Shown here piece by piece: positions 51,948 through 60,156 of a stretch of DNA of 64,000 nt. Where the stretch lies: NCBI GenBank assembly GCA_032717465.1, contig CM064671.1, forward strand, positions 60,155,859 to 60,219,858, read 5' to 3'. Origin of the DNA: Coenobita brevimanus. Taxonomy: Eukaryota > Arthropoda > Malacostraca > Decapoda > Coenobitidae. Below the pieces are notes generated by a model, which had not been told where the DNA came from, ran no database searches, and worked only from the letters and a program-made list of their open reading frames with translations. The translations under genes and the position numbers were made by a program. Numbering within the stretch: position 1 is the first letter of the stretch; each line of letters starts with the position of its first letter.

Positions 51948-52732
51948 TATTATTGCGAATACGGCTGTAAGTGATGTGTTCAGTACCTGCCCAGATGCAC
52001 TGACTGATGGGTCTGGTGGCGGCCGTTCCAGAAGGGCGCCCCAGCCATACAGGAGGGTAGTGCTGAACTCAGCTACACGTCCACCGGCCGCCCACTCCCA
52101 CGCCCGCTGCAGCACCCACACCGTCAATCCCCACGCCACCATGCCCACCAGTAAACTTAGCCACACTTCACCTAAAAGTAGGTTTGGTGAGAAAAAGAAT
52201 ATCTGTTTCAGACATAAAGTAACATATGATGTAATCAAGAAGCAGATCGAGATGGTGATGTTACAAAACTGTAGTGAATTATGAACACAGTAATTATTAA
52301 AAAGGAAAATAAAAAAAGCAATTGGAATCAAGAATTTCAAGGAATTTGGTGAGTGGATGGTTATACTGTATGGTCCATACCCAAAGAACACAGTCAATGG
52401 CATGTCTGCTTTCGTTCTTCCTTTTCCTGTGGTGATCGAGTGGTTAGCATTGCTAGTTATGACAGTGCCGTCCTAATAGTGTGTGGATTTGAATAATAGT
52501 CAATGCATCTGGCGTCATTCAACTAGTGTGCATCCATTCTTTATAGTTTGTTAAGTAAAAAGAGTAGCAAGGGTAACACCTAGGGGAGTAACATGGTAAC
52601 TGGGTAATGCAGTGGCCCTGTATCCAAAGATAGTGGAATGACTCACCAGAGAAGGGTCTTACGAGTGCGAGGTGCGAAGGTAGAAGTGCGGGCTTCAGTG
52701 ACGTGATGACGAAGACGTCTGGAGGATACGTT
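26648..52732 (-). CDS. Ionotropic receptor (IR) gene, C-terminal 321 residues in six exons (5' part missing)
   Basis: The product would be a ligand-gated cation channel of the variant ionotropic glutamate receptor (IR) family, acting in the plasma membrane, typically of chemosensory neurons. Exons at 52732-52647, 52171-51987, 50927-50691, 39772-39594, 36702-36546 and 26770-26648 join without a frame break. In order they encode the end of S1 (PDVFVITSLKPALLPSHL, then PFSGEVWL), TM1, a pore loop, the TM2 block GWWLVFSLIISTGFKSSL, the S2 lobe, TM3 and a TAG stop. All introns are GT..AG. The 10.9-kb and 9.8-kb introns hold nested transposons. The first exon found begins mid-codon, so at least one upstream exon is missing; I saw no S1 or N-terminal exon between 52,733 and 64,000. 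The family call is strong; the subtype, ligand and expression cannot be read from sequence. Confidence 0.88.
26815..27511 (+). mobile_element. RTE-type LINE fragment C3
   Basis: It encodes NLTVNVGKSKDVVFERNEVT, STVKYLGSVRRKDGSLEDEV and ERLTNEEAKDSCGVDVDVIG followed by FGYVERM, matching the 3' part of C4. It is 5' truncated and frame-broken at about 27010-27080, and ends at gtgtctgcctatag followed by a long GAT/AAT microsatellite. It lies in the last intron of the IR gene in the opposite orientation. Confidence 0.75.
27512..27622. repeat. (GAT)n then (AAT)n microsatellite
   Basis: Begins exactly at the 3' end of LINE C3. GAT-type units change to AAT near 27563. Confidence 0.92.
28225..28445 (+). 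repeat. Dispersed repeat R, copy 2
   Basis: Same order of motifs as 22105-22376: ctcgccgtgggaaggacc, ggatccctaca, gcagttgcttacc. From 28,460 to 28,856 I see nothing recognisable. Confidence 0.6.
29045..30095 (+). pseudogene. LINE A2 reverse transcriptase N-terminal half
   Basis: Frames at 29045-29671 (TKCSQLSNSSSSCSFWHRP, then YGPDGVPPVVLKNCASLLTP) and 29840-30229 (GVPQGSVLSLTLFLLFINGL) carry the RT finger and palm motifs also present in A1 and A4. Stops near 29671 and 29716 break it. Confidence 0.75.
30102..30605. repeat. Left terminal inverted repeat of the Tc1-like element
   Basis: Matches 34925-35422 in inverse orientation with scattered substitutions. The block gcctgccccatacctgagga at about 30420 is one conserved landmark. 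Confidence 0.8.
31940..32155 (+). pseudogene. Inverted fragment of Tc1-like transposase (DNA-binding to first Asp region)
   Basis: On the plus strand it reads FTNAVAVREELQLEVSAATV, RRRMHKMGYHH, LTDRHRQQRLRFAHQH and FWGAVIFSDQ. The same stretch is coded on the minus strand at about 33860-33640, so this is an extra copy in inverted orientation. It has an internal stop after SPAK. Confidence 0.75.
32230..32668 (-). pseudogene. Tc1-like transposase, C-terminal half
   Basis: Starting YARENIYEKVRSGH, it continues GWIGLYGTGKVTKIEGRFNM and FMQDNCPVHTGRAVRRW (second catalytic Asp). After a frameshift near 32370 it gives DLNPIENIWANIVHVWEL with the catalytic Glu. It is separated from the N-terminal half by about 910 bp of unrelated DNA. 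Confidence 0.82.
32669..33581. other. About 910-bp insert splitting the Tc1-like transposase
   Basis: The transposase reads NNTR on one side (to 33582) and YARENIY on the other (from 32668), so this DNA was inserted between adjacent codons. AT-rich, no coding signal; I could not define terminal repeats or a target duplication. Confidence 0.6.
33576..34100 (-). pseudogene. Tc1-like transposase, N-terminal half
   Basis: It begins MDIHDKLALRGRIVGMKESG, then ELGIPRTTVY, an in-frame stop near 33968, and WEEEGDLKDQPRAG, AATVRRRMHKMGYHHQTPAN and FWGTVIFTDEKSYSS with the first catalytic Asp. The helix-turn-helix and the DD part of the DDE domain are visible. Cut-and-paste transposition would need the other half at 32668-32230. 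It is inactive. Confidence 0.85.
34925..35422. repeat. Right terminal inverted repeat of the Tc1-like element
   Basis: Inverse of 30102-30605. Near its inner end a roughly 53-bp unit (gagcaaagttttcartg) is tandemly duplicated at about 34888-34975. Confidence 0.78.
35712..36280 (+). pseudogene. LINE A3 C-terminal domain
   Basis: FQEIRCAKP is out of frame, followed by FILPCVKYNSHVCGGSPHNA, SKAFHLINSPPLTGS and LSLLSRYFAGHCSSELSACI, matching A1 7560-7840. It contains stops and frameshifts. Poly(A) ends at 36374. Confidence 0.75.
36546..36702 (-). CDS. IR exon e: end of S2
   Basis: This 157-bp exon follows acceptor ggccttccctag and ends ACT|gtaagt. It completes the arginine of MWAIR and encodes KGAPFFSPFQTLMRRLEDAG followed by IIEYWTEEVI, the usual S2 tail of arthropod IRs. 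It ends in phase 0, matching exon f. Confidence 0.88.
36751..36812. repeat. (GT)n microsatellite
   Basis: About 31 perfect GT units, starting some 50 bp upstream of IR exon e on its coding strand (where it reads AC). Confidence 0.95.
37540..38680 (+). other. GC-rich open region, possibly retrotransposon ORF1
   Basis: A GC-rich island inside an AT-rich intron carries a 285-codon frame from 37549 and overlapping frames rich in Pro, Ser and Arg. GGWAR..-type or zinc motifs were not recognised. The minus strand also has a 147-codon frame (37748-37305) with a hydrophobic stretch LAAVVGIVQFPMCCLLSCYV. I cannot decide which, if either, was coding. An ORF1 of a LINE on the plus strand seems most likely from composition and from the TA tract that follows. 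Confidence 0.3.
38693..38740. repeat. (TA)n microsatellite
   Basis: About 24 TA units. From 38,740 to 39,590 and 39,773 to 40,560 the intron shows no gene. Confidence 0.95.
39594..39772 (-). CDS. IR exon d: middle of S2
   Basis: This 179-bp exon follows acceptor cattatccag and ends AAG|gtaagt. It encodes VMVADTALQEMKHGGFSLI, ATKNYIKVVVGSRYTDSKGN and ends in PAFMWAI plus two bases of an arginine codon. At GGFSLIATKNYI the acidic ligand-contact residue of classical glutamate receptors appears to be absent, as is common in IRs. Confidence 0.87.
40598..40800 (-). other. Possible cysteine-rich exon
   Basis: On the minus strand an acceptor-like ccacaatatgcag near 40785 is followed by YNIEARSSCPGTLTSPS, YKKCFMCQGRQEKTRNPCHV and a stop after FLNCQEG at 40599. 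Six cysteines in about 60 residues suggest a secreted or repeat-derived peptide. It lies inside the IR intron but does not fit the IR frame. Unidentified. Confidence 0.25.
40986..43980 (-). mobile_element. RTE-type LINE C4, most complete copy
   Basis: Reading from about 43966 on the minus strand: MAWIGTYNVKG and CGLTETKW (endonuclease start), FLIGDMNGKVGNVKVDG, then RKGRGCVGQIFILRSLV, KLYAAFMDFEKAYDRMDRQG, LKVGLKQGCVISPWLF, LLFADDTVLLSEDAEELQGL (active site near 41774-41787) and the C-terminal RWFGHVERMESE. The 3' end is tctggcaatagatagatag. Frame breaks occur, for example near 43500, 42400 and 41595. The element lies in IR intron 3 in the same orientation as the gene. Confidence 0.85.
43986..44018. 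other. 15-bp stem hairpin at the 5' edge of LINE C4
   Basis: AAAACAGGAAAACAA and its exact reverse complement TTGTTTTCCTGTTTT are separated by a few bases. It sits directly before the LINE endonuclease start. Confidence 0.6.
44190..44456 (+). repeat. Dispersed repeat fragment
   Basis: ggttaccacccagcgttgta and the tttacaggaaatcattt block match 26155-26215. Confidence 0.5.
45014..45529 (+). pseudogene. LINE B2 RT thumb to RNase H fragment
   Basis: The frame at 45014 reads HPAGLRLDTGTVRSS and VYARFAYCCLGIT, aligning to B1 HHAGIRLSTGAYRSSP. Later shifted frames carry YTDYS and GVGLGVVF, the start of RNase H. It ends where A4 enters. Confidence 0.65.
46310..47306 (+). mobile_element. TTAA-flanked non-autonomous element N1 (second piggyBac-like family)
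   Basis: It is flanked by TTAA at 46306-46309 and 47307-47310. The ends CCCTTTAAACGCGG and the reversed CCCCTTAAACGCGG match at 13 of 14 bases. The interior has no long reading frame and differs from family M. The target (gcaTTAAaaacaac) is intact in copy A1 near 7346-7360 on the other strand. Confidence 0.85.
47880..48647 (+). mobile_element. TTAA-flanked non-autonomous element M2
   Basis: TTAA|CCCGCCCCATCCC at the left and CCGCGGG|TTAA at the right; 768 bp. It lies in LINE A4 at ctaTTAAgaattgac, which is empty in A1 at 6786-6800. A short minus-strand frame (48377-48138) with VRNDDQVMWQKKVRYGDELV is shared in degraded form with other copies and could be a transposase remnant. Confidence 0.85.
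49795..50437 (+). pseudogene. LINE B2 RNase H end and C-terminal domain
   Basis: VCVVKGNETVDTLANAAS matches B1 VGIVGNESADSLARA, and the frame 50018-50437 matches the terminal B1 region (LTHSSLMERAPPPYCDGCLV in B1). A stop occurs after ASS at about 49980. Confidence 0.7.
50691..50927 (-). CDS. IR exon c: TM2 gate block and start of S2
   Basis: This 237-bp exon follows acceptor ttatgctttacag and ends GAG|gtaagg, phase 0 at both ends. It opens with MLMGWWLVFSLIISTGF followed by KSSLIAHLTVQ. This block corresponds to the SYTANLAAFL gate of glutamate receptors and is the most diagnostic IR segment here. S2 follows (TLDTYQDLVNHENWRW, then IEPWFYTGAVLEYFAKHTD). Confidence 0.92.
51868..51954. repeat. 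(GAT)n and (ATT)n microsatellite
   Basis: gatgat units change to attatt near 51906. It begins about 30 bp past the splice donor of IR exon b. Confidence 0.93.
51987..52171 (-). CDS. IR exon b: TM1 and pore region
   Basis: This 185-bp exon follows acceptor cctacttttag and ends CAG|gtactg. It encodes GEVWLSLLVGMVAWGLTVWV (TM1), then AEFSTTLLYGWGALLERP (pore-loop region) and a Pro/Ser linker. It ends in phase 0. A GAT/ATT microsatellite lies just downstream in the intron at 51868-51954. Confidence 0.88.
52428..52505 (+). repeat. Possible tRNA-derived SINE head
   Basis: gtggtgatcgagtggttagc resembles a tRNA 5' half with A box, and gtgtggatttgaataat some 45 bp later resembles a decayed B box. 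Weak. Confidence 0.3.
52647..52732 (-). CDS. IR exon a: end of S1 lobe
   Basis: This 86-bp exon follows an acceptor (ttgcttccccag) and ends at donor G|gtgagt. It encodes TYPPDVFVITSLKPALLP and then the PFS motif that precedes TM1 in IRs. It begins with the third base of a codon, so an upstream exon is required. It ends with the first base of a glycine codon completed by exon b. Confidence 0.85.
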
Positions 52733-53292
52733 CTGGGGAAGCAAGAAATATCATGATTGTGAGTGAATTTTAGAAATACTTCCTTTTTTTTTTTTTTTCA
52801 ATATTCTAAAGAATTGGTGGTAAGTTGGGGTGATCTTCATCTACTCACTTGATTTATGTTGCCTTCAGGTGACTCCACACTAGGGTGGGTCGAATTCCTA
52901 CGAACTTAGAGTTGCTAGTTTGAAACATGGTGGGAAAAATGCTCCATCATGGTCACTACGCCACTGCACAAACGGTTTTTTATATTATGTATGCTCACTC
53001 CAGCAACTATCACTCCAAAATTGAGGAAATGATGACAAAAATGAAGAATTTGAATGATACGTGTTAGAGAATTTCTCGCACGATTTAGCTTTGAACGAAC
53101 CATAAAATCATCTGCTTGCCTGTATTCAATATATACAAACAGTATTCTGCCAACATATAGAAAAAACTGCAAATTACATATGTATATGAAACACCAAACA
53201 GTGACAAACGACTTAACACATTCCCAATCTTTTCCTTAGGAAACGTAATCACGAGCCGGACACATATGTTCTGATCAGAAGTCTTGTTTACT

Positions 53293-55560
53293 CTAACGCC
53301 TCAGGAAATCTTTTCGAGACCCCTTACATTGCAGAAACATGCCATGTGGAGCCTGGTGCCTGTAGACTTTTTGTGTGGTCGATGTAACATCTTTGATGCA
53401 ACGCTCCACACCTTGAGAGTGACATGAGTAGCGCTGGTCCAAGATTGTGAGTTGGCTGTCGTCCACTGTGACGTTCTTGTAAAGTGTAGAGATTTTGACA
53501 GACAATTTGTCTAGCTGCACCTGCTCGGTGTAGTTCTTGGCCTTGAAATCTGTCTTCAAAGTAGATTTGTCAAACAGTCTGATAAAGTCGCTGCTGTTCT
53601 CCAGCACTCGCTGAATGAGTGCAACAGCCATGCAACGTACGTGTGTATCTTTATCAGTAACAGCCGACAGCAGGATATTTTCAGAGTGACAGAAGTAACT
53701 GTTATTGCTGAGTTTTGGGCGAATGCTGCCCTGATCTTCTCGTGGCAATTCTCGCAACAGTTCCATCATACAGAAGATATTTTTGGTGCCATCCTGACAC
53801 GAACTGTTTGCTCTCACTTTGAACCAAGCTGGCGCGTAAAAGTTGAGAATGAATGAAACAAGTGGTTTCAATACTGGACATGGCTCTTCTGACAACATGT
53901 ACAACCACAGTGTATGTTTGGCTTTGGTTAGCCATCTGGAATGGTTCAGTGACCTTGCTGCACAGATGGTTTCAGAACTGCGTCTTTGGCTCCTCCAACC
54001 TGCACTGCCAGACATGCATGGTGCAAGTATCACTGTTCTTTGCTGAGATCTTTCTCAACTTCATCTGGTAAAGTGCAAGTTCTTCCATACACCCGTTCAT
54101 AGTCCACAATTGTCAGATCCATTACCTACTCCCCCTCTTGAGCCAGTTGGACCCATCGTTACACTGTCAGTGGCTTCAAAATACCGTCTGAAAACTACTT
54201 CGATGAGATGTAACAAGCAGACAAGTCATTAAAATGGTCTTTCCAGCTGGGTTTCCAGCATATGAATTACCACAATCTTCTTGCCAGTGTTTACATTCGT
54301 GCCATCACAAACAATAACTCGCAGTGATTCTGCTGAATCGTTCTCATGGACAACCGACATCATCTCCTTGGCGATATCCACTGCTTTTCTACTTTCAGGG
54401 GAGACTTGACCTTTGTAAGCTGCATCAGGGAAGCCAGTACTGAGTAGTGGTCTTCCTTGACGATGACCCTTTCACCATAAGGGGTTTTCCTCAGAGTCTT
54501 GTCACTTTTACCATCAAAACCCTGACAAAATACCTTTGTTATGGTGCTTTGATGCTGTTGAATGGCAATATCCCTCCAGTATCTTCTTTGACACCGAAGT
54601 TTGCTAGGATCAAGTTGGTTTTCTTCAGCAAGAATACCCATGTCCTTCAGTGCAGCATTCACTTTGGAGCATATATCTATTGCTCATTTGGCATTGGTCT
54701 GATACACGATATAGTTCTATATGCCGATCTATTCTAACCCTGCTTGCCTATCACTGCATCATCAGTACCATCATCATCATATTGATCATCAGATACATCA
54801 CAGGGGCACACCGAGAAATTGAGTCATGGAGGTTTCCGAAATACTGACAAGTCGTTGTGAGTGAAGCAAACCAATACAGCTGTGGTCCCAAGGGAGGGGT
54901 ACTGCATGCCCCCAGGATTTTTTTTTTTTTTTTTTTTAGCTAACGAATTATTGATGAATTGATCACTGCACTAAAATAATTCAGTCAGTGGCAATAGTGA
55001 TAGTGGGGCTGCAACTACAGTAAACATGTAAATCAACTATTTGCCACAAGGTGCAATGGTACCAAGAACTAAATGTTCGATGGAAAAACAGAGGAAGTTA
55101 ATTTTCAATATCTGAAACTGTATGGCAGTGCTGACTTGCATTCAAATGATTCAGGTGTATGAAAGCTATCATGGCGTGGGATGAAGTCTTACTGTCGGAA
55201 TAGGCCTAGTCGGACTGCAAGGGGGTTTCCGGGCACCCCCTTGGGTGCGCCCCTGCATCACAACTAGTATCATCAATATCATCCCTACATGCTGTTCCTG
55301 CATCTTCATAATGCATGGCTTCCTGAACTGAATATTCATGAAGCTTTCTTTTAATTTGTTTGTTTGAAACAAGTTCATTTTTTGCCATCTACTTTGCCAA
55401 TGTACGTTTCCTACAACTGGTTTTGTCCATGCAAAAGGGCCACTCTTCAGGAGGTATCTTGAAAGCCCTGGCACAATGACACTCAGACCTCTCTCGAGCA
55501 TCAAGTTGCAGCATTTACAACAGCAGATATCAAATAGTACATCATAGCTGGCCAACTTCC
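53293..55560 (-). pseudogene. Decayed gene of an uncharacterised repeat-type protein family
   Basis: Reading on the minus strand: ICCCKCCNLMLERGLSVIVP (55555-55270), LDPSKLRCQRRYWRDIAIQQ with KVFCQGFDGKSDKTL (54660-54400), ESLRVIVCDGTNVNTGKKIV with HMLETQLERPF (about 54320-54232), and NSYFCHSENILLSAVTDKDT followed by VRCMAVALIQR (inside 54033-53293). The CDGT-x2-NTG and SYF-H-ENIL-D blocks recall, from memory, a multi-copy arthropod protein family without established function. Stops and frameshifts separate the blocks. I do not assign a function. Confidence 0.45.
54919..54940. repeat. Poly(T) tract
   Basis: A run of about 21 T after ccccaggat. It lies in the gap between coding blocks of the decayed gene. 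Confidence 0.85.
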
Positions 55561-55934
55561 TCCAAGTAGGTGCTTGAAGTCCTTTTCATTGCAGAGTATT
55601 TTCATACCTACTGAGATTTTGTTATCGAACATTTCACACAGATGACGATGCTCTTGTAGTCAGTTATTTGAAATGATGCCTTCTCATATATTTCTACCAC
55701 TTGGTCAGCAATAGTTTCAGCATGGGCTTGTGTGCTTGGCAATAGATGTTATTTTGTGCTCTAAGTATTTTCTTATGACATCTTTGCATGTAGGTATCTG
55801 ATGCACTGGACGACTACAAGGTAAACCAAATACAGAATCTTTGACTTTTCCGCTCATGCTGAAGGTAGCCATCATTCCAACGCAGGGTTTAAATGAATGC
55901 AAAAAGCTAAAACAAACAACTGACAAGCACAGTG

Positions 55935-56714
55935 TAAGTAGATGCAGCCGAGGGGTGTACTTATCCAGGGAAGGTTATCTGGCTACCAATCTCGATAGCA
56001 TGGTTTTAGGTACTTGTAGTGAGATAGGGCACTTGATTATGGATCGTTAAGCTCAGCCAGAATTAAGTAGTGAGACGTAGTGTCAACGAGGTGAGTTACA
56101 GTACTCTTGGGTTACAAAGTTTATTGCACAAAGTTATAAAAAAGATGTGTTACAGTTAAGTAGAGTGTGATACTAATGTCGGACCTTTTCACTAGCCCTT
56201 CTCTCCCTTTTCTCTGTCTAACCCCCTTCTCACTGTATCTGACCCTCGTGTTAATGGGCCTACTCTCCAACACCTTTTCCTGATCTAAAGGGAATCTCTC
56301 TGACATTAAATAGAGCATGGGGAGGATGTGTATGGTAAATTTCCTATCACGTGGACTAACTGACTAGGGCTGGTTACTCCACGTGTTTGGATATGTCATG
56401 AAATTCTTGTTCGTCTGGCCTACGAGGAAGTTTGAGATACATCATATAGTTAAGAATTCTTGATGGTCTGGGACAACAAAGGTTGTGGATATACATTAAG
56501 TGAAATGAACATTCTTGGTTCGTCTAGGCAAGGGGATGTGTTCTCTAATTCTTCCTAGAGGACTCAGACCTGTTTTACATATTCTTATCGATAGCTATAT
56601 AGTTACATGTAGGATTGTGTTATATTATGCCTTCATATCGCTCGGTCATGTGAAACTAGCATACCATCGACAGTAAATAGTCATAACATATTAATACATA
56701 TTATATACAAGTTA
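55935..56714 (-). repeat. LTR-like unit flanked by CAGTG repeats
   Basis: The first about 390 bp (from gtaagtagatgcagccgagg) recur at 63622-64000. CAGTG occurs at both edges (55930-55934 and 56715-56719). On the minus strand a poly(A)-signal-like AATAAA lies in gtgcaataaactttg (near 56121). This fits a solo LTR or one end of a retrotransposon in minus orientation. The exact TG..CA boundaries are ambiguous. Confidence 0.55.
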
Positions 56715-56737
56715 CAGTGAACTTATGAGCTAATTAA

Positions 56738-59111
56738 TCCTCTCGTGCACGATAAGTTTCTGTAAGTTTTCCGGCGCACAATTTTATCTGCGAAGCCGCC
56801 TGGCCCAGCTGCCCGCACGCGGCAAATAACACGTATTCTCTCCTTATTTTAGCAACCCAAACATCAATATACTGCCATGAAATTTATGACATCTTATTCG
56901 TCGATGTTTTTTCTAGCTGATAAGCACCACAAAAAAAAACCGGAAAACACGAATAAAACAACATCAGGCGGCCGTGAATAAACATTTCGCTACATCACGT
57001 TCACTTCCCAATATCACCATTCGAATGTTTTCCATCATACAGGAAAATGTTATAAAATGATTTGATAGAGAATTTCATCAGCTTTCTAAAGAGAAAAATC
57101 CGGTTGTGATACGATTTGAAATTTTCGAGAAAATAACCAAGAACTGAAAGCCATTTTTGAAAAAATAAAGGAGCTCTAATTCTGAACTTTTCTCACACAT
57201 GTTATGTTTTTATTGCATAATATTATGCAGAATTTCACGAGCTTTCTAATGACCTAAAATGGTTTCGATACGCCTCATAGTATTCGAGTAAATCGCCAAA
57301 AACGATTGGAAACTCAAGTCCGTACGTCACTTTCATGATGTGTGCATAGCATATGCAATATTCCCGCCTACATAACAACGAATTCGTATCATAGATATTA
57401 CATTGTTATGTCTTGTACATACGTAGAAATTACTACTCTTTGTCAAGGTTCTTACAGGAAATCGATACGTCCAATAATTTTTGAGTAATTGGCCGACAAA
57501 GTGAGATTACTCCTCCGAGCACTTTCGACTTTACCAAAACAGTCTGTTCCCCCAACTTTTCCAACAGAAAATGCTCCCAAAGGCTTATATTCTGCAAGTG
57601 AACATATGTAGAATTTACTGCTCTTTATCATGGTTCTATGGGAAATCTATACGTCCAATAGTTTTGGAGTAACTGGACAACAAACACAGAATACTCCTCC
57701 TCACCTACTGTACATGCGAGATAAAAAACATTCTTTCCACACCTCACCCACGGCTACATATTTTCCCTCGTTACGTTTTATTTTTTAATTATTTTTACTC
57801 AAAGTATACACGTAAAATATCATAACGTTTTTGATAGTGCTGTCAAAAACTTGACAGGACCACTAGTCTTTTTGCTAGGTTCTGATACTGAAACTGAACT
57901 TTCTTCCATCTCATATGTGTGTGTGCAAAAAACATTACTTATTTGTATAAAAATGATTGAACTATAGAAATAGGTCAATATACAAATCAACAAAATACGG
58001 GTAACTCACTTCATCCAGAGGTGTTGAGATGCTGGCAGTAGCTTGAAGATGAGGAGTTATGTAGTGTGTGAGCATGCGCGTGTGTGGGTGAGTGTGTGTG
58101 TGGGGGGGGGGTGGCTGGGTGTGGGTGAGTGTGTGTGCGTGTGTGTGCGTGTGTGTCTGTGGCTGTGGCACATTTTCTTCTCTCCTTGTGATACATTTGC
58201 CTAAAACACATGCGATGCACACAATAGATTTCTCCATGATCATTCGCTGCACAACATACGTATGTATATGTGGCTGTGGCATATTTCTTGTCTCTGATAC
58301 TTGCACTATGTTTCAGCTAAGTCAGTCAATGCATGAAATATTTCTCTGTGAACACTCGCTGCACTATTTTATATGTATATTTCACACTAAACCATACGAA
58401 ATTTAAAACACTATCACATGATTCCATCTCAACCTCGTCTATTATTCCCGACTTTATGGCGTACTTGACTGCCTGTTTCCTTAGCGACTGTTGCATATCT
58501 CTATGGCTTGCATAATGCCTGCTATGGTAGGTCAGTTATTTCACCAATCCAGGCACTCTATGTTTCACAAATATAAGTATTGGCTTCACTATATAAAGGT
58601 AAAATATTCACATCATTTATTGGCTGGGGTGATGCAGAGTGGAAACCCCATTATAACAAACCACACTCCTGCCTGTAGGCTTAATGGCTGATAACGGGCC
58701 CCAATGATTTACAGACAATGTATCTATGTTCCATAGACACAGTCACTTCACATTATAGTAAAAAACACTGTACAATCACAATATTTCAATAATGGCTTCT
58801 GCCTCGGGTGGGAGGGGGAAAATGGCGGGTTTAAAGGGATGCTGACAGTTGCGCTACTCCTCCTGCCTGGCTGGTCGTGAGATACTGAGATATTTCTGCT
58901 ATGCATTGTCTCATCAGAGCAGTTACTGTGTTGCCAAATGCTTACCTCGGAAAAGAGATGCACACACCAGAACGCACTAAAATTTGATGGTAATTGGCCG
59001 AAAACTTTTCTTTTGATGGCGTTTTTTCTGCTTAGGAACGCTATTCACGTGACTGTGCTTCTTTGTAACAAACTGCATGGAACGCGAATCATGTGACTAT
59101 GCCTGAGAGGG
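56738..59111. mobile_element. Candidate 2.4-kb TTAA-flanked element
   Basis: TTAA at 56734-56737 is followed by TCCTCTC, and CCTGAGAGGG precedes TTAA at 59112-59115. The ends thus read TCCTCTC and CCCTCTC when oriented. The inverted match is only about 6-7 bases plus a GCA three bases on, so chance is possible. No transposase was recognised. A 29-codon minus-strand frame (MEESSVSVSEPSKKTSGPVK) lies near 57931-57842. Confidence 0.3.
58075..58165. repeat. TG-rich microsatellite
   Basis: Imperfect TG repeat with an internal G run near 58102. Confidence 0.85.
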
Positions 59112-59149
59112 TTAAGTGAAATACATAATATTCTAAAAGTAACATAATT

Positions 59150-59400
59150 GTCTGAATATTGTATAATTGCAGTTACATCGTGTTAATGCTATTGTAGTTG
59201 CATCATTTTAATGCAACTGTTATGCAAGTGTGACTGTAACATAACATTGTGTTACTGCAACTGTTGCCATAAAATTGTAGTTACATTTGGTTAATGCAAC
59301 TGATACATAATTGTGTTGGTCATAAAATTGTGGTTACATTTTGTTAAGGCAACTATTACATATTTGTGTTGGCCATAAAATTGTGGTTACGTTTTGTTAA
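59150..59400. repeat. About 53-bp minisatellite, left block
   Basis: Degenerate units of gttacattttgttaatgcaa and ataattgtgttggccataaa. The array continues at 60157-60185, 60805-60833 and 61599-61900 around inserted elements. Confidence 0.75.
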
Positions 59401-60152
59401 CCCGCCCCATCCCGACGTTTTCTGGGCAGTGGTATGCCCCAGTCCCAACATTTTTGGACCTTTTTTATTTTTGGCTCAAACATCTGCTTTATGTGAGAAA
59501 CATCGAAAATTCATAGAGAAATCGCTCACCTGAAGTTTAAAATACTCGATCCAGGTAGGAGTACCTCCTTACCTTACAGGGTTTTCTATCAGGCTGGCTG
59601 CAAAGAAAACGAGTTCTATGGGAGGATAACTATTCTACACCACTCATAAACGGTATTTATTTATTTATTTGGTACGAATTTATATGTAGTATGAGAGTAT
59701 ATTGGTTTTCAAACGGTAATATAGGGATTATAAGCATAGTTTCACTCACTAACTCATCACCATTCCTGACCTTTCGTTGCCTCATTACCTGATCATCATT
59801 TCTGACTGTTTCTTCCTCCAATGTTTGTCCTCCACATTGTCATCGATTGGGGAATCACTCTGGCCCTGAATTTCGTACCGTGGCATGACATGGCTTTACT
59901 GGCCAGGTCACTGATAACAGGTGAATTGCTGAGAAAAGGTCATGCAGGGGGGGGGAGGAGGTCATGCTGGGTAAGGCATTGTCCCTGCCTGGCATCTTGT
60001 AGAGGAAGGTGTCCCGTGTATACGTGCCAAAAATCACTCGCGAAAGTTGTGCAAATTAGGGACCTTGCAATGTTGCCGCGTTAATTTACATCTCCGGGAT
60101 ATGAGTGCACATCATGTGAGGACGTGAATTCACGTCTCCAGGACAAGGCGGG
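59401..60152 (+). mobile_element. TTAA-flanked non-autonomous element M3
   Basis: TTAA at 59397-59400 and 60153-60156; ends CCCGCCCCATCCC and AGGCGGG. It is 752 bp and close in sequence to M1 and M2. Near the right end is a perfect 16-bp palindrome GACGTGAATTCACGTC. It lies in a minisatellite unit that contains TTAA. Confidence 0.85.
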
Positions 60153-60156
60153 TTAA

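Noticed and set aside
55200..55260. Terminal repeat of another DNA element (gggcacccccttgggtgcgc)
   Set aside because: It looks like a transposon end, but no partner end or duplication was found nearby.
57962..58306. Minus-strand 114-codon frame with a good donor (GATGAA|gtgagt) as a possible upstream IR exon
   Set aside because: Most of it is a TG/CA microsatellite and the remaining peptide shows no S1 motif.
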